From Thiorhodovibrio winogradskyi (GTDB lineage: Bacteria; Pseudomonadota; Gammaproteobacteria; Chromatiales; Chromatiaceae), in assembly GCF_036208045.1 (NCBI RefSeq), contig NZ_CP121472.1, forward strand, positions 2,801,531 through 2,865,530: 64,000 nucleotides of DNA, written 5' to 3'. Below, piece by piece: positions 32,761 to 42,967 of the stretch. The stretch's first letter is position 1; the number at the start of each line of letters is the position of its first letter. The notes below the pieces were generated by a model. It was not told the origin of the DNA and did not search any database. It saw only the letters and a list, made by a program, of their open reading frames with translations. The position numbers and the translations under genes are program-made.

Positions 32761-33323
32761 GGCAAGGTCACCTCCTCATAGAGATCCGCCAGATTCAGTT
32801 GGAGTGTTATAGGCGGACAGTCAATCGGCAGGGCATCTTCCATACGGCTTAACGCTTGGTAGCACCAGGTATCTCCCTGGCGCGCATAACACTCAACGAA
32901 AGGCCGATCCTGGACGATCAGCAGATAATAGCGCAAGGATGAAAGCTGCTGATAACCCAGCCACTTATGGCGGCTGTCGATGCGTTTGGTACTGGGTGAG
33001 AGCACCTCGGCGATCAAACAGGGCGCGGAGATGACATAATCATCCTGATGATCCGGCTCGCAGGTCAGGATCAGATCGGGATAGTAAAAAGCGTCTTGCG
33101 CGGGTACCCGAACCTTGATGTCGCTGACAAAAACCTTACAGGATTGGCCCCGCGTGACGGCACGCAGATGAAAGGCTAAATTGATATTGATTTGATTATG
33201 TGCCTTACTGGTCCCGGTCATGGCATAGACCTGACCGGCGACATATTCATGGCGTATCTCGCTGACCTTCTCCCCTTCGAGATACTCCTCGACACTGATC
33301 AAAGGTTCTTCCACAGCGAGCAT
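32757..33323 (-). CDS. Uma2-family protein, leu-operon copy A
   Basis: The 188-residue paralogue of the next gene shares [53 protein letters not shown] and the C-terminal [13 protein letters not shown]. Both proteins keep the acidic residues expected for the PD-(D/E)XK fold. It starts 17 bp after leuD on the same strand, inside the leu operon. The function is unknown; insertion into a biosynthetic operon without breaking it suggests tolerance rather than partnership. Confidence 0.82.
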   Translation of the reverse strand: MLAVEEPLISVEEYLEGEKVSEIRHEYVAGQVYAMTGTSKAHNQININLAFHLRAVTRGQSCKVFVSDIKVRVPAQDAFYYPDLILTCEPDHQDDYVISAPCLIAEVLSPSTKRIDSRHKWLGYQQLSSLRYYLLIVQDRPFVECYARQGDTWCYQALSRMEDALPIDCPPITLQLNLADLYEEVTLP

Positions 33324-33340
33324 GTCAACCTCCCGCTACG

Positions 33341-33985
33341 TTAAGCGAATAACCAGGGCGCCTCGGCCGCGCGCTGTTGTTCATAGGCGGTGATGGCATC
33401 GGCATGTTCCAGCGTCAGGCCGATGTCATCCAGGCCATGGATCAGGCAGCGATGATGAAAGGGATCGATATCGATCTCAATCTGGGCACGCCCATTCGGA
33501 CTGAGTCTCAGATTGTGCAGATCGACCTCAATGGTCAAAGGCTCCTCATCGCCAGCCAGCGCGAAGAGTTCATCGACCAGCGCCGAATCGAGCACCACCG
33601 GCAGGATGCCGTTCTTCATCGCATTCTGGTGAAAAATATCGGCAAAGCTCGGCGCGATCAGCACCCGGAAGCCATAGTCCGCCAGCGCCCAGGGGGCATG
33701 CTCGCGCGAGGAGCCGCAGCCAAAATTATGGCGCGCAAGCAGAATCCTTGCCCCCTGGTAGCGCGGATCGTTGAGGACAAAGTCCTTGTTCAGCGGTCTG
33801 TCGGTGCAATCCATGCCCGGCTCGCCGTGATCGAGATAACGCCATTCATCGAACAGATAGGGCCCAAAGCCGGTGCGCTGGATGGATTTCAAAAACTGCT
33901 TGGGAATGATGGCGTCAGTGTCGATATTGGCACGATCAAGCGGCACCACCACGCTGGTGAAATTTTCAAACGGCTGCATGGGCAT
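33341..33985 (-). CDS. leuD: 3-isopropylmalate dehydratase small subunit
   Basis: The 214-residue protein has the aconitase swivel-domain features [34 protein letters not shown] and [17 protein letters not shown]. It forms the isomerase with LeuC that converts 2- to 3-isopropylmalate. It starts 3 bp after leuC. Confidence 0.97.
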   Translation of the reverse strand: MPMQPFENFTSVVVPLDRANIDTDAIIPKQFLKSIQRTGFGPYLFDEWRYLDHGEPGMDCTDRPLNKDFVLNDPRYQGARILLARHNFGCGSSREHAPWALADYGFRVLIAPSFADIFHQNAMKNGILPVVLDSALVDELFALAGDEEPLTIEVDLHNLRLSPNGRAQIEIDIDPFHHRCLIHGLDDIGLTLEHADAITAYEQQRAAEAPWLFA

Positions 33986-33988
33986 GGC

Positions 33989-35419
33989 TTAGATCTCCCG
34001 CACGTCGACAAAATGACCCCGGATGGCCGCCGCCGCCGCCATCGCCGGGCTGACCAAATGGGTGCGACCACCCTGCCCTTGCCGGCCCTCGAAATTGCGA
34101 TTGCTGGTCGAGGCACAGCGTTCGCCCGGTTCGAGCCGGTCGGCATTCATCGCCAAACACATGGAACAACCCGGCTCGCGCCATTCAAAGCCGGCCTCGG
34201 TGAAAATCCGATCCAGTCCCTCGGCCTCGGCCTGCTCCTTGACCAGGCCGGAGCCCGGCACCACCAACGCCTGCTTGATGGAGCCAGCCACCCGTTTGCC
34301 CCTGGCGACCTCGGCCGCCGCGCGCAAGTCCTCGATACGGCCATTGGTGCAAGAGCCGATGAAGACTTTATCCAGCGCAATGTCGCGGATCGCCACACCC
34401 GGCTCCAGCCCCATGTAGGCCAGCGCATGGCGATAGCTGCCGGCCTTGACCGGATCGGCGATCTCGTCCGGGTCAGGCACGGCGCCATCCACCGGGACGA
34501 CCATCTCGGGCGAGGTGCCCCAGGTGACCTGCGGGCGGATGCTGGCGGCATCCAGATGCACCACCCGGTCATACTCGGCGCCGGGGTCGGAATTCAGGCT
34601 CAGCCAATAGGCGGCCGCGCGCTCGAACTCCTCTCCTTTCGGCGCCAGCGGCCGACCACGCAGATAGTCGACGGTGATTTGATCAATGCCGATCAGCCCG
34701 GCGCGCGCACCGGCCTCAATCGCCATGTTGCAGACCGTCATGCGCCCTTCCATGCTGAGCGCGCGAATGGCTTCACCTGAGTATTCGATCACATGGCCAG
34801 TCCCGCCAGCGGTGCCAATCTCGCCGATAATGGCGAGCACAATGTCCTTGGCCGTCACGCCGGCACCCAGCTGTCCATCGACGCTGACCAGCATGGACTT
34901 GGACTTTTTCTGCGTCAGGCATTGTGTTGCCAGAACGTGCTCCACCTCCGAGGTACCCACACCAAACGACAGGGCACCAAAGGCGCCATGGGTGGAGGTA
35001 TGACTGTCGCCGCAAACAATGGTCATGCCAGGCTGGGTGAAACCCTGCTCCGGGCCAATCACATGCACAATGCCCTGGCGCCGATCATCCATGTCGAACA
35101 CCTGGATGCCAAACTCGTGGCAGTTATTGATCAGCGTTTCGACCTGAATGCGCGAGACTGGATCGGCAATGCCCAGATGCCGATCAAGAGTGGGTACATT
35201 GTGGTCCGGCACCGCCAGATTCGCCTGGGGCCGCCTGGGTTTGCGCCCCGCCAGCCGCAGCCCTTCAAAGGCCTGCGGCGAGGTGACCTCATGCACCAGT
35301 TGCCGGTCGATATACAGAAGCGCGGTGGCTCCCGATGTCACGGAGGCCGATGTCGCGGTGTCATCGACCCGCACCAGATGCGCCTCCCAGATTTTGTCGT
35401 AGAGCGTCCTCGGACTCAT
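33989..35419 (-). CDS. leuC: 3-isopropylmalate dehydratase large subunit
   Basis: The 476-residue aconitase-family protein has [12 protein letters not shown] at the start, [19 protein letters not shown], and the 4Fe-4S ligands in the conserved [13 protein letters not shown] and [11 protein letters not shown] segments. It is the first gene of the leu operon on the minus strand. The 103-bp gap to glgA must hold the promoter; no leader peptide with a Leu run was spotted. Confidence 0.97.
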   Translation of the reverse strand: MSPRTLYDKIWEAHLVRVDDTATSASVTSGATALLYIDRQLVHEVTSPQAFEGLRLAGRKPRRPQANLAVPDHNVPTLDRHLGIADPVSRIQVETLINNCHEFGIQVFDMDDRRQGIVHVIGPEQGFTQPGMTIVCGDSHTSTHGAFGALSFGVGTSEVEHVLATQCLTQKKSKSMLVSVDGQLGAGVTAKDIVLAIIGEIGTAGGTGHVIEYSGEAIRALSMEGRMTVCNMAIEAGARAGLIGIDQITVDYLRGRPLAPKGEEFERAAAYWLSLNSDPGAEYDRVVHLDAASIRPQVTWGTSPEMVVPVDGAVPDPDEIADPVKAGSYRHALAYMGLEPGVAIRDIALDKVFIGSCTNGRIEDLRAAAEVARGKRVAGSIKQALVVPGSGLVKEQAEAEGLDRIFTEAGFEWREPGCSMCLAMNADRLEPGERCASTSNRNFEGRQGQGGRTHLVSPAMAAAAAIRGHFVDVREI

Positions 35420-35522
35420 GTGCTGCCATCCTCAACCAAAAGAATGTGGCAGGATAAGCGCGAGTGGCAAAGCTTGGCAAACCGGCGAATCACCGCCCAA
35501 CCACCGAACAGCGGCTTGGCGC

Positions 35523-37040
35523 TCAATGCTCCTCGAGCGGATCGCCACCAACCAGCCAGCGATAAATGCGCAAGTAGTCTTGTGCCGGCCCATTCCAAGA
35601 GTGGTCAATGCTCATCCCGTTGATCTGCAACTGTTTAAACTGATCTGGATAGTCTGTCCAGAGTCCAAATGCCCGATCGAGCGCGAATTCAAGCTCGGCC
35701 GGCTCGGCGTCATCAAACACAAAGCCGTTGCGCTCCGCGGGTGGTTTGACGCAAAAATTGGCATCGAACACCGTATCCGCCAACCCGCCAACCCGACGCA
35801 CCACAGGCACGCAACCATAGCGCATGGCGATCATCTGCGTCAGCCCGCAGGGCTCGTAAAGGCTGGGTACCAGAATGAAATCCGCGCCGGCGTAGATCTG
35901 ATGCGCCAGCGCCTCGTCAAAGCCAAGCTCCAGGTGAGCGTCTGGATGGCTCTGGTACGCATCGCGTAAGCGCTCGAAACGCGCCTGAATCTGGGGTTCC
36001 TGCGCACTGCCGAGCAAGACGCACTGACCTTTCTTGGCCAGCGTGTAAACCAGGGCGTGCGCGATAAGGTCCACACCCTTTTGCCGGTCGAGCCGGCTCA
36101 CAATGGCCAACAACGGCTTATTGACCGCTTGCAGCCTCAGGCGCGCGCGCAGCGCGGCGGTATTGGCGGCCTTAAGTGCAAGTCGGTCGGCATCGAAAGG
36201 CTGGGCGATCAAGGGATCGCCGCGCGGATTCCAGGTGGACCAATCAATGCCATTTAGCACCCCGGCAAAACGTCCCTGGGCCTGTTTTCTGGCCAAAACA
36301 TCCTGCAGGCCACAACCCTGCTCGGTGCGCAATGCCTCCCAGGCGTAGCGTGGCGAGACGGTGGTGACGAAATTGGAAAACACGATGCCACCTTGCATCA
36401 GGTTGGCGCTGCTCGAGCCGGCGCTGTTCCCCAACCGATCCGGCGTCATCAGGCGGCTGGCATCCAGGCCCACGGCCGTCAGTACATTGGGTTCCACCCA
36501 GCCTTGATGACCGAGATTGTGCAGGGAGTAGCACACCCGAACAGCATCCAAACCGGGATCCGGAACGGGATCCGGACCGCGTGGCGCGTAGTCTTCATAC
36601 AAGAGCACGGGCACCAGGCCGGTTTGCCAGTCATTGCAGTGCAGGATGTCCGGCCAACCAGAGCATTGCCGCGACCATTCAAGGGCAGCGCGGCAATAAC
36701 AGGCAAAGCGCAGAGCATCGTCGGGCTCGCCGTAGATGGCGCCGCGCGCAAAATAGGCCGCGTTCGACTGGGGAGCAAAAAAGCGGCAATCGAGTCCATC
36801 GACCCGTCCCGAGGAGACCCGGCAGCGCAGCGCCTGACCGGCAAAGGTCAGGGGCAAGTCCTCGCGCAACACTTGCCGGTCTTGAATCAACTCATGGCGC
36901 AGGCAATCGTAATCCGGCAGCAGAATTTCGACATGGGCGCCCGCGGCCTGCAGGGCGCGCCCAAGTCCATGGACAAAATCCCCCAAACCTCCGGCCTTGG
37001 CGACCGGCGCGCATTCAGCGGCCAGTATGGCAATACGCAT
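35523..37040 (-). CDS. glgA: Glycogen synthase (ADP-glucose type)
   Basis: This 505-residue GT5 enzyme has the ADP-glucose-binding AKAGGLGDFVHGLGRAL near the N terminus (consensus KxGGL), HCNDWQTGLVPVLL, the CYSLHNLGHQG loop, LNGIDWSTWNPRGDPLI, SRLDRQKGVDL and the C-terminal EPCGLTQMIAMRYGCVP. It elongates alpha-1,4-glucan from ADP-glucose. A DUF4912-like gene lies 60 bp upstream on the same strand and amylosucrase is encoded elsewhere in the window, so alpha-glucan metabolism is well represented. Confidence 0.95.
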   Translation of the reverse strand: MRIAILAAECAPVAKAGGLGDFVHGLGRALQAAGAHVEILLPDYDCLRHELIQDRQVLREDLPLTFAGQALRCRVSSGRVDGLDCRFFAPQSNAAYFARGAIYGEPDDALRFACYCRAALEWSRQCSGWPDILHCNDWQTGLVPVLLYEDYAPRGPDPVPDPGLDAVRVCYSLHNLGHQGWVEPNVLTAVGLDASRLMTPDRLGNSAGSSSANLMQGGIVFSNFVTTVSPRYAWEALRTEQGCGLQDVLARKQAQGRFAGVLNGIDWSTWNPRGDPLIAQPFDADRLALKAANTAALRARLRLQAVNKPLLAIVSRLDRQKGVDLIAHALVYTLAKKGQCVLLGSAQEPQIQARFERLRDAYQSHPDAHLELGFDEALAHQIYAGADFILVPSLYEPCGLTQMIAMRYGCVPVVRRVGGLADTVFDANFCVKPPAERNGFVFDDAEPAELEFALDRAFGLWTDYPDQFKQLQINGMSIDHSWNGPAQDYLRIYRWLVGGDPLEEH

Positions 37041-37100
37041 GTGTTGCCCGTCCTTTCCGCCCAGCGCGGCTGCAATCAGTCGCGACCAAAGTCACGGCTG

Positions 37101-37928
37101 TCAGCCCCCGTCACGCGGCACCGCCGGCAAGGCCGGCAGCAGGCGCAAGAGGCTTTGAATCAATTCCGGGTCCGTGATCTCAAGATCGAAGGCAAAACCG
37201 CCACCCGGACCAACCCGATAGGCATGGCCACCGAGATCGAGCAGACTGCCTGGCGCTGCCCTGCCACCAATGCGAAGCTCCCCCCAGAGCGCCATTGCGG
37301 ACTGGTCGCGGATGGAACGCACCGGACCGCTACCCGCCATTGGCGCGGCTGTACCCGCATCATCGGACACACCGCCATCGAATCCTTGGTGGCGTGCCAC
37401 CAGAGGCGGATGGTTGATTTCGTGATCCCGCGGCTGGTCTTTGCCCTCGGCTGGACCCGAGGCCAGCGCGAACAAGACAGCAGACGCAGTGGGCGGCAAG
37501 CACGCGGAGGCCATCGCCGGCAAGGCCAGCCGGTTGGAGCGCGCCAGCATCAGCCAGCCGCCATCCGGAGTGCCAAGGCCCAGCTCGGCCTGATACCAGG
37601 CATCTGGCCGCAGACCGATCAGGCCCATGCGCCCCGCATGCACGGATGCAACCGGGAGCAGACCGCCCTGTCCAAATTCATCCGCGCCCGAGCCGCCAAA
37701 ACGACGTAACAGCACCCCAGGCGACGCCGTGCTCGCCTGGGGAGCAAAGGCGGCCTCGGCCGCCCGCTTGCCCGGCACCGCAAGCCGCCAGCGCAGTTCA
37801 AGCGCGTCCGCGCGAGCCGGATAGAGCACCAGGAAGTCGCGCTCACTGGCAATGGAGAAAAGCTCGAGTTCGGGATTGGTCAAGGAGGCCTGGGGCGCCT
37901 CAGGCACAGCCTCTAAACAGTGGGACAA
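37101..37928 (-). CDS. DUF4912-like protein upstream of glgA
   Basis: The protein has 275 residues and no signal peptide. The visible layout resembles DUF4912 proteins: a core starting DFLVLYPARADALELRWRL, then LIGLRPDAWYQAELGL about 90 residues later. A low-complexity middle of about 80 residues separates this from a C-terminal YRVGPGGGFAFDLEITDPEL. In many bacteria such proteins are encoded near glycogen-metabolism genes, which fits its place 60 bp upstream of glgA, in the same direction. The biochemical role is unknown to me, and the family call is tentative. Confidence 0.55.
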   Translation of the reverse strand: MSHCLEAVPEAPQASLTNPELELFSIASERDFLVLYPARADALELRWRLAVPGKRAAEAAFAPQASTASPGVLLRRFGGSGADEFGQGGLLPVASVHAGRMGLIGLRPDAWYQAELGLGTPDGGWLMLARSNRLALPAMASACLPPTASAVLFALASGPAEGKDQPRDHEINHPPLVARHQGFDGGVSDDAGTAAPMAGSGPVRSIRDQSAMALWGELRIGGRAAPGSLLDLGGHAYRVGPGGGFAFDLEITDPELIQSLLRLLPALPAVPRDGG

Positions 37929-38222
37929 TGGAGAAATTCGGCTGGCCTCCGGAGATTGAGCCCCAGCGCGGCCGGGGCAAAGCCCATCCGTTCCGCGTCC
38001 ACCGGCAACAAGGGGCCTGCGTCTAGAATCGCAACCCAGGTGCCGCCTCCGGCCGTCCGCGCGTCGGAAAATTGGACGCCGAACAAAAGACTGGCGGATC
38101 TGACCGGGAAGACGCCGGGAACAGGTCGCTTAAGTTATCAAGAACTGGCGCAAACTGAAATAATCACACCAGGAAATGAGCCCAAGTCTAACACAAAACA
38201 GGGACAAGACGAAAAGACAAGA
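37929..38222. other. 294-bp intergenic stretch
   Basis: Between the MFS gene stop and the DUF4912-like gene start, both on the minus strand. A short plus-strand frame passing through it has no ribosome site or family resemblance. The promoter for the DUF4912-glgA pair is expected here, but no consensus element was recognised. Confidence 0.5.
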
Positions 38223-39380
38223 CTAGAAGCGTCGCTCGCGATCAACAAACCAAAAGACGCACAACCAGCCGATCAGCGCCGCGGCGGATCCCAATGCAAA
38301 GGTTGGCCCAGCACCCAGCGGCCCCCAGAGCTGACCACCGAGCAAACTTCCAGCTCCGCCGCCGGCGCCGAAGCTCAGGCTATTGTAAAGGGCCTGCCCC
38401 CGCCCTTGCACCGAACCAGGAAAATAATGATGCACCAAATGGATGGCCGATGCATGAAAGGCGCCGAAAGTCGCGGCATGCAGGGATTGAGCCAGCACCT
38501 GGATCACCAAGATTGGCGCCAGCCAGCCGATTAGATTCCAGCGCAGCACCGCCAGCACCAGGCTCGCCAGTAGAATGCGCCGGGCGCCAAAGCGCTCCAG
38601 CAGCCAGTGCATGCGCAGAAACACCAGCACCTCCGCCACCACCCCGAAGGCCCAGAGCACCCCGACCAGCGCGCTGCTGTAGCCGGCTGCCTCCAGATGG
38701 ATGGAATAGAAGGCATAGTAAATGCCATGACTGAACTGCATCAAAAAGCAGCTCAGCAGAAAAAAGGCGATCTCTGGACGCGCGAGCAAGCGGCGAATGG
38801 AGGGCGCTGGATGCGCCTGCTGTGAATGCGAGCAGTCTGGCACCAGCATCGCACTCATCCAGACCGCCACGAAGAGCGCCAGCACGGTACCGGGAATCAC
38901 CCCGGTTCCGGCCAGGCCAACCCACCAGCCAAGCACGCCCACCACCAGAATAAAGCCAACCGAACCCCACAGACGCACCCGTGCATAGCGATTGGCCGCC
39001 GCGCCCAGATGATTAAAGGTCACCGACTCCATCTGCGGCAATGCGGCGTTCCAAAAAAAACTGAACACCAACATGACCGCTGCGACCGACCACAGGGACT
39101 GGGTCCAGAAGATGGCGACGAAGGTCACGCAGGTCGCGAAGGCCGAGACCCGCACCAGCGGCATGCGCGCGCCAAAATGATCCGCCAGCCAACCCCAGAG
39201 CATGGGCGCGGCCAGCTTGGTGCCCATTAGAATCGCCATGAGCGCGCCGATGGCGGCGGCCGAGAACCCGTGGGATTGCAAGTAAGGGCCCCAGAAAGGC
39301 ACCAGGGCGCCGAGCGCGCCAAAGTAAAACAGATAGTAGGCCGACAACCGCCAATAGGGCATGGCCACGGCCTTAGACAT
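38223..39380 (-). CDS. MFS permease (HcaT/LacY-like MFS_1 branch)
   Basis: The 385-residue protein has about twelve membrane helices. The N-terminal YYLFYFGALGALVPFWGPYL and the loop LWGWLADHFGARMPLVRVSA (MFS signature between helices 2 and 3) match the PPP/HcaT-like family. A third helix block contains MQFSHGIYYAFYSIHLEAAG, also typical of that branch. It would be a proton-linked importer or exporter of a small organic molecule; the substrate is not inferable. It ends with a basic RERRF tail. Confidence 0.8.
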   Translation of the reverse strand: MSKAVAMPYWRLSAYYLFYFGALGALVPFWGPYLQSHGFSAAAIGALMAILMGTKLAAPMLWGWLADHFGARMPLVRVSAFATCVTFVAIFWTQSLWSVAAVMLVFSFFWNAALPQMESVTFNHLGAAANRYARVRLWGSVGFILVVGVLGWWVGLAGTGVIPGTVLALFVAVWMSAMLVPDCSHSQQAHPAPSIRRLLARPEIAFFLLSCFLMQFSHGIYYAFYSIHLEAAGYSSALVGVLWAFGVVAEVLVFLRMHWLLERFGARRILLASLVLAVLRWNLIGWLAPILVIQVLAQSLHAATFGAFHASAIHLVHHYFPGSVQGRGQALYNSLSFGAGGGAGSLLGGQLWGPLGAGPTFALGSAAALIGWLCVFWFVDRERRF

Positions 39381-39494
39381 GGATGATGACCGGCGAGGAG
39401 CCTCGCGCGGATGGCTGTCGCAATGGCTTGTGCAAAGCTGGGCACGGCAAAATTGGACGGAACAAAGTCGGCAAGAGACCGCGGCTGTGCTCCG

Positions 39495-40658
39495 TCATCC
39501 CTCGGAGCGCGGCTGATCCGGTGCCCGACCCGATGCCCGATCCGGCGCAAGCGCCGCAATTGGCTCCAAAGGCAGGTTCACCCCGGCATTCTGCCCGCGA
39601 TGGCGCAATAGATGATCGGCCAGCACCAGCGCCAGCATGGCCTCGGCGATGGGGGTGGCGCGAATACCCACGCAAGGGTCGTGGCGGCCCTTGGTGACAA
39701 TCTCCACCGCCTGCCCATGCAGATCCACCGTGTGCCCCGGCAGCCGAATGCTGGAGGTTGGCTTGAGCGCGAGGCGCGCGACAATGTCCTGTCCGGTCGA
39801 AATACCACCCAGCACGCCACCGGCGTTGTTGCTCAGAAAACCCGCGGGGGTCATCTCGTCACGATGAGCACTGCCCTTCTGGCTCACGCTGGCAAATCCG
39901 GCGCCAATTTCCACGCCCTTGACCGCATTGATGCTCATCAGCGCATGGGCAATATCGGCATCAAGGCGATCAAACACCGGCTCACCCAGCCCCGGCGGCA
40001 GCCCCTCGGCCACGACAGTCACCTCGGCGCCAATGGAGTCCCCTTCCTTGCGCAGGGCGTCCATGAAGGTCTCAAGCTCGGGCACCAGGCTGGCATCGCC
40101 GCAGAAAAAAGGATTGGCGTTCACCTCTCCCCAGTCGTGTACTCGCGGGCGCAGCGGCCCGAGTTGCGACAGATAGCCGCGCACCCGGGCGCCGCACAGA
40201 TGCTTGAGCACCTGCTTGGCGACCGCCCCCGCCGCCACCCTGGAGGCTGTCTCGCGCGCCGAGGAGCGCCCGCCACCGCGATAATCGCGGTGGCCGTATT
40301 TCATGGTGTAGCTGTAATCGGCGTGGCCGGGACGAAAGCGTTGGGCAATCTCGGAATAATCCTTGGAGCGCTGATCAAGATTTTCGATCAGCAGCGCGAT
40401 GGGCGCCCCCGTGGTCAGCCCCTCGAACACGCCAGAGAGAATGCGCACCTGGTCGGGTTCGCGCCTTTGGGTGGTGTGGCGCGATTGCCCCGGTGCGCGC
40501 CGGTCGAGATCGGGTTGCAGATCGGTCTCCGAGAGAGGGATGCCCGGAGGGCAACCGTCGAGAATGCCGCCAATGGCGGGGCCGTGGCTTTCGCCAAAGC
40601 TAGTGAAGACCAGACTTCTACCAATACTGTTGCCGGACATGCTATGGGGTGCCGCCAA
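39495..40658 (-). CDS. aroC: Chorismate synthase
   Basis: The protein has 387 residues with all three family signatures: [37 protein letters not shown], and the C-terminal [17 protein letters not shown]. It makes chorismate from EPSP using reduced FMN. An in-frame ATG at 40640 ([10 protein letters not shown]) matches the usual N terminus better than the 40658 start. The C terminus carries a short repetitive Pro/Asp/Arg tail beyond the family core. Confidence 0.97.
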   Translation of the reverse strand: MAAPHSMSGNSIGRSLVFTSFGESHGPAIGGILDGCPPGIPLSETDLQPDLDRRAPGQSRHTTQRREPDQVRILSGVFEGLTTGAPIALLIENLDQRSKDYSEIAQRFRPGHADYSYTMKYGHRDYRGGGRSSARETASRVAAGAVAKQVLKHLCGARVRGYLSQLGPLRPRVHDWGEVNANPFFCGDASLVPELETFMDALRKEGDSIGAEVTVVAEGLPPGLGEPVFDRLDADIAHALMSINAVKGVEIGAGFASVSQKGSAHRDEMTPAGFLSNNAGGVLGGISTGQDIVARLALKPTSSIRLPGHTVDLHGQAVEIVTKGRHDPCVGIRATPIAEAMLALVLADHLLRHRGQNAGVNLPLEPIAALAPDRASGRAPDQPRSEG

Positions 40659-40807
40659 GACTGGGCTTGGGTGATGGTTGAAGAATCACGGACTGCCATG
40701 ACACCTGCACATCGGTCATGAACTGACCGCTGGGCTATTGGGACTGGCCAGATTAGGACTGTCCAGATTCATTCGCCTCTGCAAGGTGCGTATCATACGC
40801 AAGAGGC

Positions 40808-42217
40808 TCAATAAGCCGGCGGCTGTACCAGGTCTTTCTCGTTCAGCCAGGCATTGCCCATGGCTAGCACCTCGCGATTGAGGGTACTTGTGGCTTGATG
40901 CAGCAACACGCCATTGATGATGTAGTCATAGCGAGCCGAGAGATACTCGAATTCAGCCTGAAACAGATTCTGCTGTGCGTTGAGCACATCCACTTGGGTA
41001 CGGGTGCCAACCTCAAGACCTGCCTGGGTGGATTCGAGTGCGCTGCGCGCGGAGACGATGGCCGCCTGCCGAGCTTTCACATCGCTGATACTTGAGAGAA
41101 TGCCACGGAAAGCATCATTGACCTGATTGATCACCGCCCGCCGTTGCTGGTCAAGTCGATCTTGGGCGGCGCGAAAATTATAGCCGGCCTGGCGGGTACG
41201 AGAGGCCACGGCACCGCCCTGGTAGATGGGCACCGTCAGGTTGAGACCGACGAAACCCGAGTCGGTATCCACGCCAGTTCTAGCTTCGGAGCGCGCGATT
41301 TCATAGCCGGCCTGCAAATCCACGCTAGGGTAATAGGCGGACCGCTCCACTTCAATGCCCTTGCGCGCGGACTCGGCGGCCTGCTGCGCCGCGACGACGT
41401 TAAAATTTCTCGCTAGAGCCGTTTTCGCCCAGGTATCGATATCATTAGGCTCGGGCGGCGCCAGTGGCAGTCGGTCGCCAAGGCGGGCAAGCGGCAGAGA
41501 CACCGGACCGATGATACGTCTGAGCGCCTCCCACTTATTGTTGAGATCGTTCTCGGCGCTGATCAGATTGGCGCGCGAGCGGTCGTAGGCAGCCTGACTT
41601 TCGTTGACATCGGTGATGGCAACCAAACCGACCTCGAAGCGCTGCCGTGACTGCTCCAGCTGCCGCTCGTTGGCTGTCTCGAGCGCCTTTTGCACGCGCA
41701 CCGCGTCGTTGGCGCGCAGCACGTCGAAATAGGCCTCGGTCGTGCGAACCATCAGGTCAATTTGTGCTGCTTGGTACTGCGCCTCGGCCTGGGCGATGGT
41801 GTTGTCCGCCTGACTGAGCTGAACCCAACTACCGCGGTTGTAAACAGATTGAGAAAAAACAGCACTGGCACCCGAGGTCTGATAGGTATCCCGCCCCGTG
41901 CCGCCTCCAAACTGGCTGGTCAGGCCGCTTCTGTCGGTCTCGACGTTGTTGTAATTAACATTGCCGCTCAGGGAGAAATTCGGCATCAGCAGAGCCTGCG
42001 CCTGCGGCTTGTTCTCGCGCGTGGCATAGAAGGTCTGCTCCGATTCACGCAGGGTCGGGTCGCTGCTGACGGCAAGATCATAGATATCGAGCAAATTAGC
42101 CGCATGCGCACAGGGAATTGCGCATATCAAACCGAGCAGCACAGCGCCAGGCAGACGCGCGCGCGTGAATCCAAAAGAAAAGGCGACCGAGCAAATCGCC
42201 TGACTGGGTTTTGACAT
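40808..42217 (-). CDS. tolC: TolC-family outer-membrane efflux channel
   Basis: Starting at ATG 42217, the protein has 469 residues, a signal peptide ending at AIPCAHA and the mature start ANLLDIYDLAVSSDPTL typical of TolC. Two repeats of the TolC fold are visible (long coiled-coil helices around QSRQRFEVGLVAITDVNESQ and STQAGLEVGTRTQVDVLNAQ, the paired repeat motif). It forms the trimeric outer-membrane tunnel used by type I secretion and multidrug pumps. A longer frame upstream to 42301 would place 28 extra residues before the signal peptide and is unlikely. Confidence 0.93.
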   Translation of the reverse strand: MSKPSQAICSVAFSFGFTRARLPGAVLLGLICAIPCAHAANLLDIYDLAVSSDPTLRESEQTFYATRENKPQAQALLMPNFSLSGNVNYNNVETDRSGLTSQFGGGTGRDTYQTSGASAVFSQSVYNRGSWVQLSQADNTIAQAEAQYQAAQIDLMVRTTEAYFDVLRANDAVRVQKALETANERQLEQSRQRFEVGLVAITDVNESQAAYDRSRANLISAENDLNNKWEALRRIIGPVSLPLARLGDRLPLAPPEPNDIDTWAKTALARNFNVVAAQQAAESARKGIEVERSAYYPSVDLQAGYEIARSEARTGVDTDSGFVGLNLTVPIYQGGAVASRTRQAGYNFRAAQDRLDQQRRAVINQVNDAFRGILSSISDVKARQAAIVSARSALESTQAGLEVGTRTQVDVLNAQQNLFQAEFEYLSARYDYIINGVLLHQATSTLNREVLAMGNAWLNEKDLVQPPAY

Positions 42218-42494
42218 GGTAGTGTTGATTCCCGCAAGTGTCGGCCCCAAGCCGAATAGATCCTGATGCTTGATTGACCCAGGGGTATTTAAGGACGGCA
42301 CCGGCCGGAGAAAAACCCGGACGATGGAGCGACTGTTTCACGGTCAAAAAGCGTATCCGGTCAGTCGGCGCTCTGACATTCGTGTCCAAACCCCAAGGCA
42401 AATGTTCAAGTGAAATGATACCTTGTCCCAGTCGGCCTTGCATCGGCAGATTATCCCCACCCATTCCCGACCCGGCCGGGCAATACAGCACACC

Positions 42495-42872
42495 ATGAAA
42501 TTCTCCGAAATTCTCGCCCCCAATGCCTTGCGAATTGAAGCCTATGACCACGAGCATTTCCGTATCAGTGGACAGATTTTCCGGCATGCCGTGCTGCTGT
42601 TGCCGGATAGCGCGGTCCAGCCCTGGGCGCCTGGCGCGGAGGATGCGCCAACCGCAGGGGATCTGAATCTCCTGCTCCAGGCTCGCCCGCAGGTGATTTT
42701 GATTGGCACTGGCGCCACGCAGCGCATGCCGCCCCCCTCGTTGATGGCATCAGGGGCCGAACAGGGCGTTGGTATCGAATGGATGCGCACCGGTGCCGCC
42801 TGTCGCACTTACAACCTGCTCGCGAGCGAGGGCCGACGAGTCGCGGCCGGGCTGCTGCTGGAGCGCGCATGA
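42495..42872 (+). CDS. Mth938-like / DUF498 (NDUFAF3-type) domain protein
   Basis: The protein has 125 residues from ATG 42495. It shows the Mth938/Xcc981 domain pattern: a beta-rich start FRISGQIFRHAVLLLPDSA, then LLLQARPQVILIGTGATQRM and VGIEWMRTGAACRTYNLLAS. The family is conserved in proteobacteria and related to mitochondrial complex I assembly factor NDUFAF3, but the bacterial role is not firmly known. It is followed by a membrane-anchored hypothetical gene in the same direction. Confidence 0.8.
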   Translation: MKFSEILAPNALRIEAYDHEHFRISGQIFRHAVLLLPDSAVQPWAPGAEDAPTAGDLNLLLQARPQVILIGTGATQRMPPPSLMASGAEQGVGIEWMRTGAACRTYNLLASEGRRVAAGLLLERA

Positions 42873-42967
42873 CGCATCGCCAAGGCGGGCGCCAAGCAAA
42901 GCCGACTTGTCCCTGCCCATGTTGCAGCCCGTTGTTGCCGCAACCTCGCTGTCTTCGGCAAAACCAA

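Noticed and set aside
33377-34780. 467-residue plus-strand frame over leuD and leuC
   Set aside because: Shadow of the leu genes, whose aconitase motifs are unmistakable on the other strand.
36393-37709. 438-residue plus-strand frame over glgA and the DUF4912-like gene
   Set aside because: Antisense shadow; no family resemblance.
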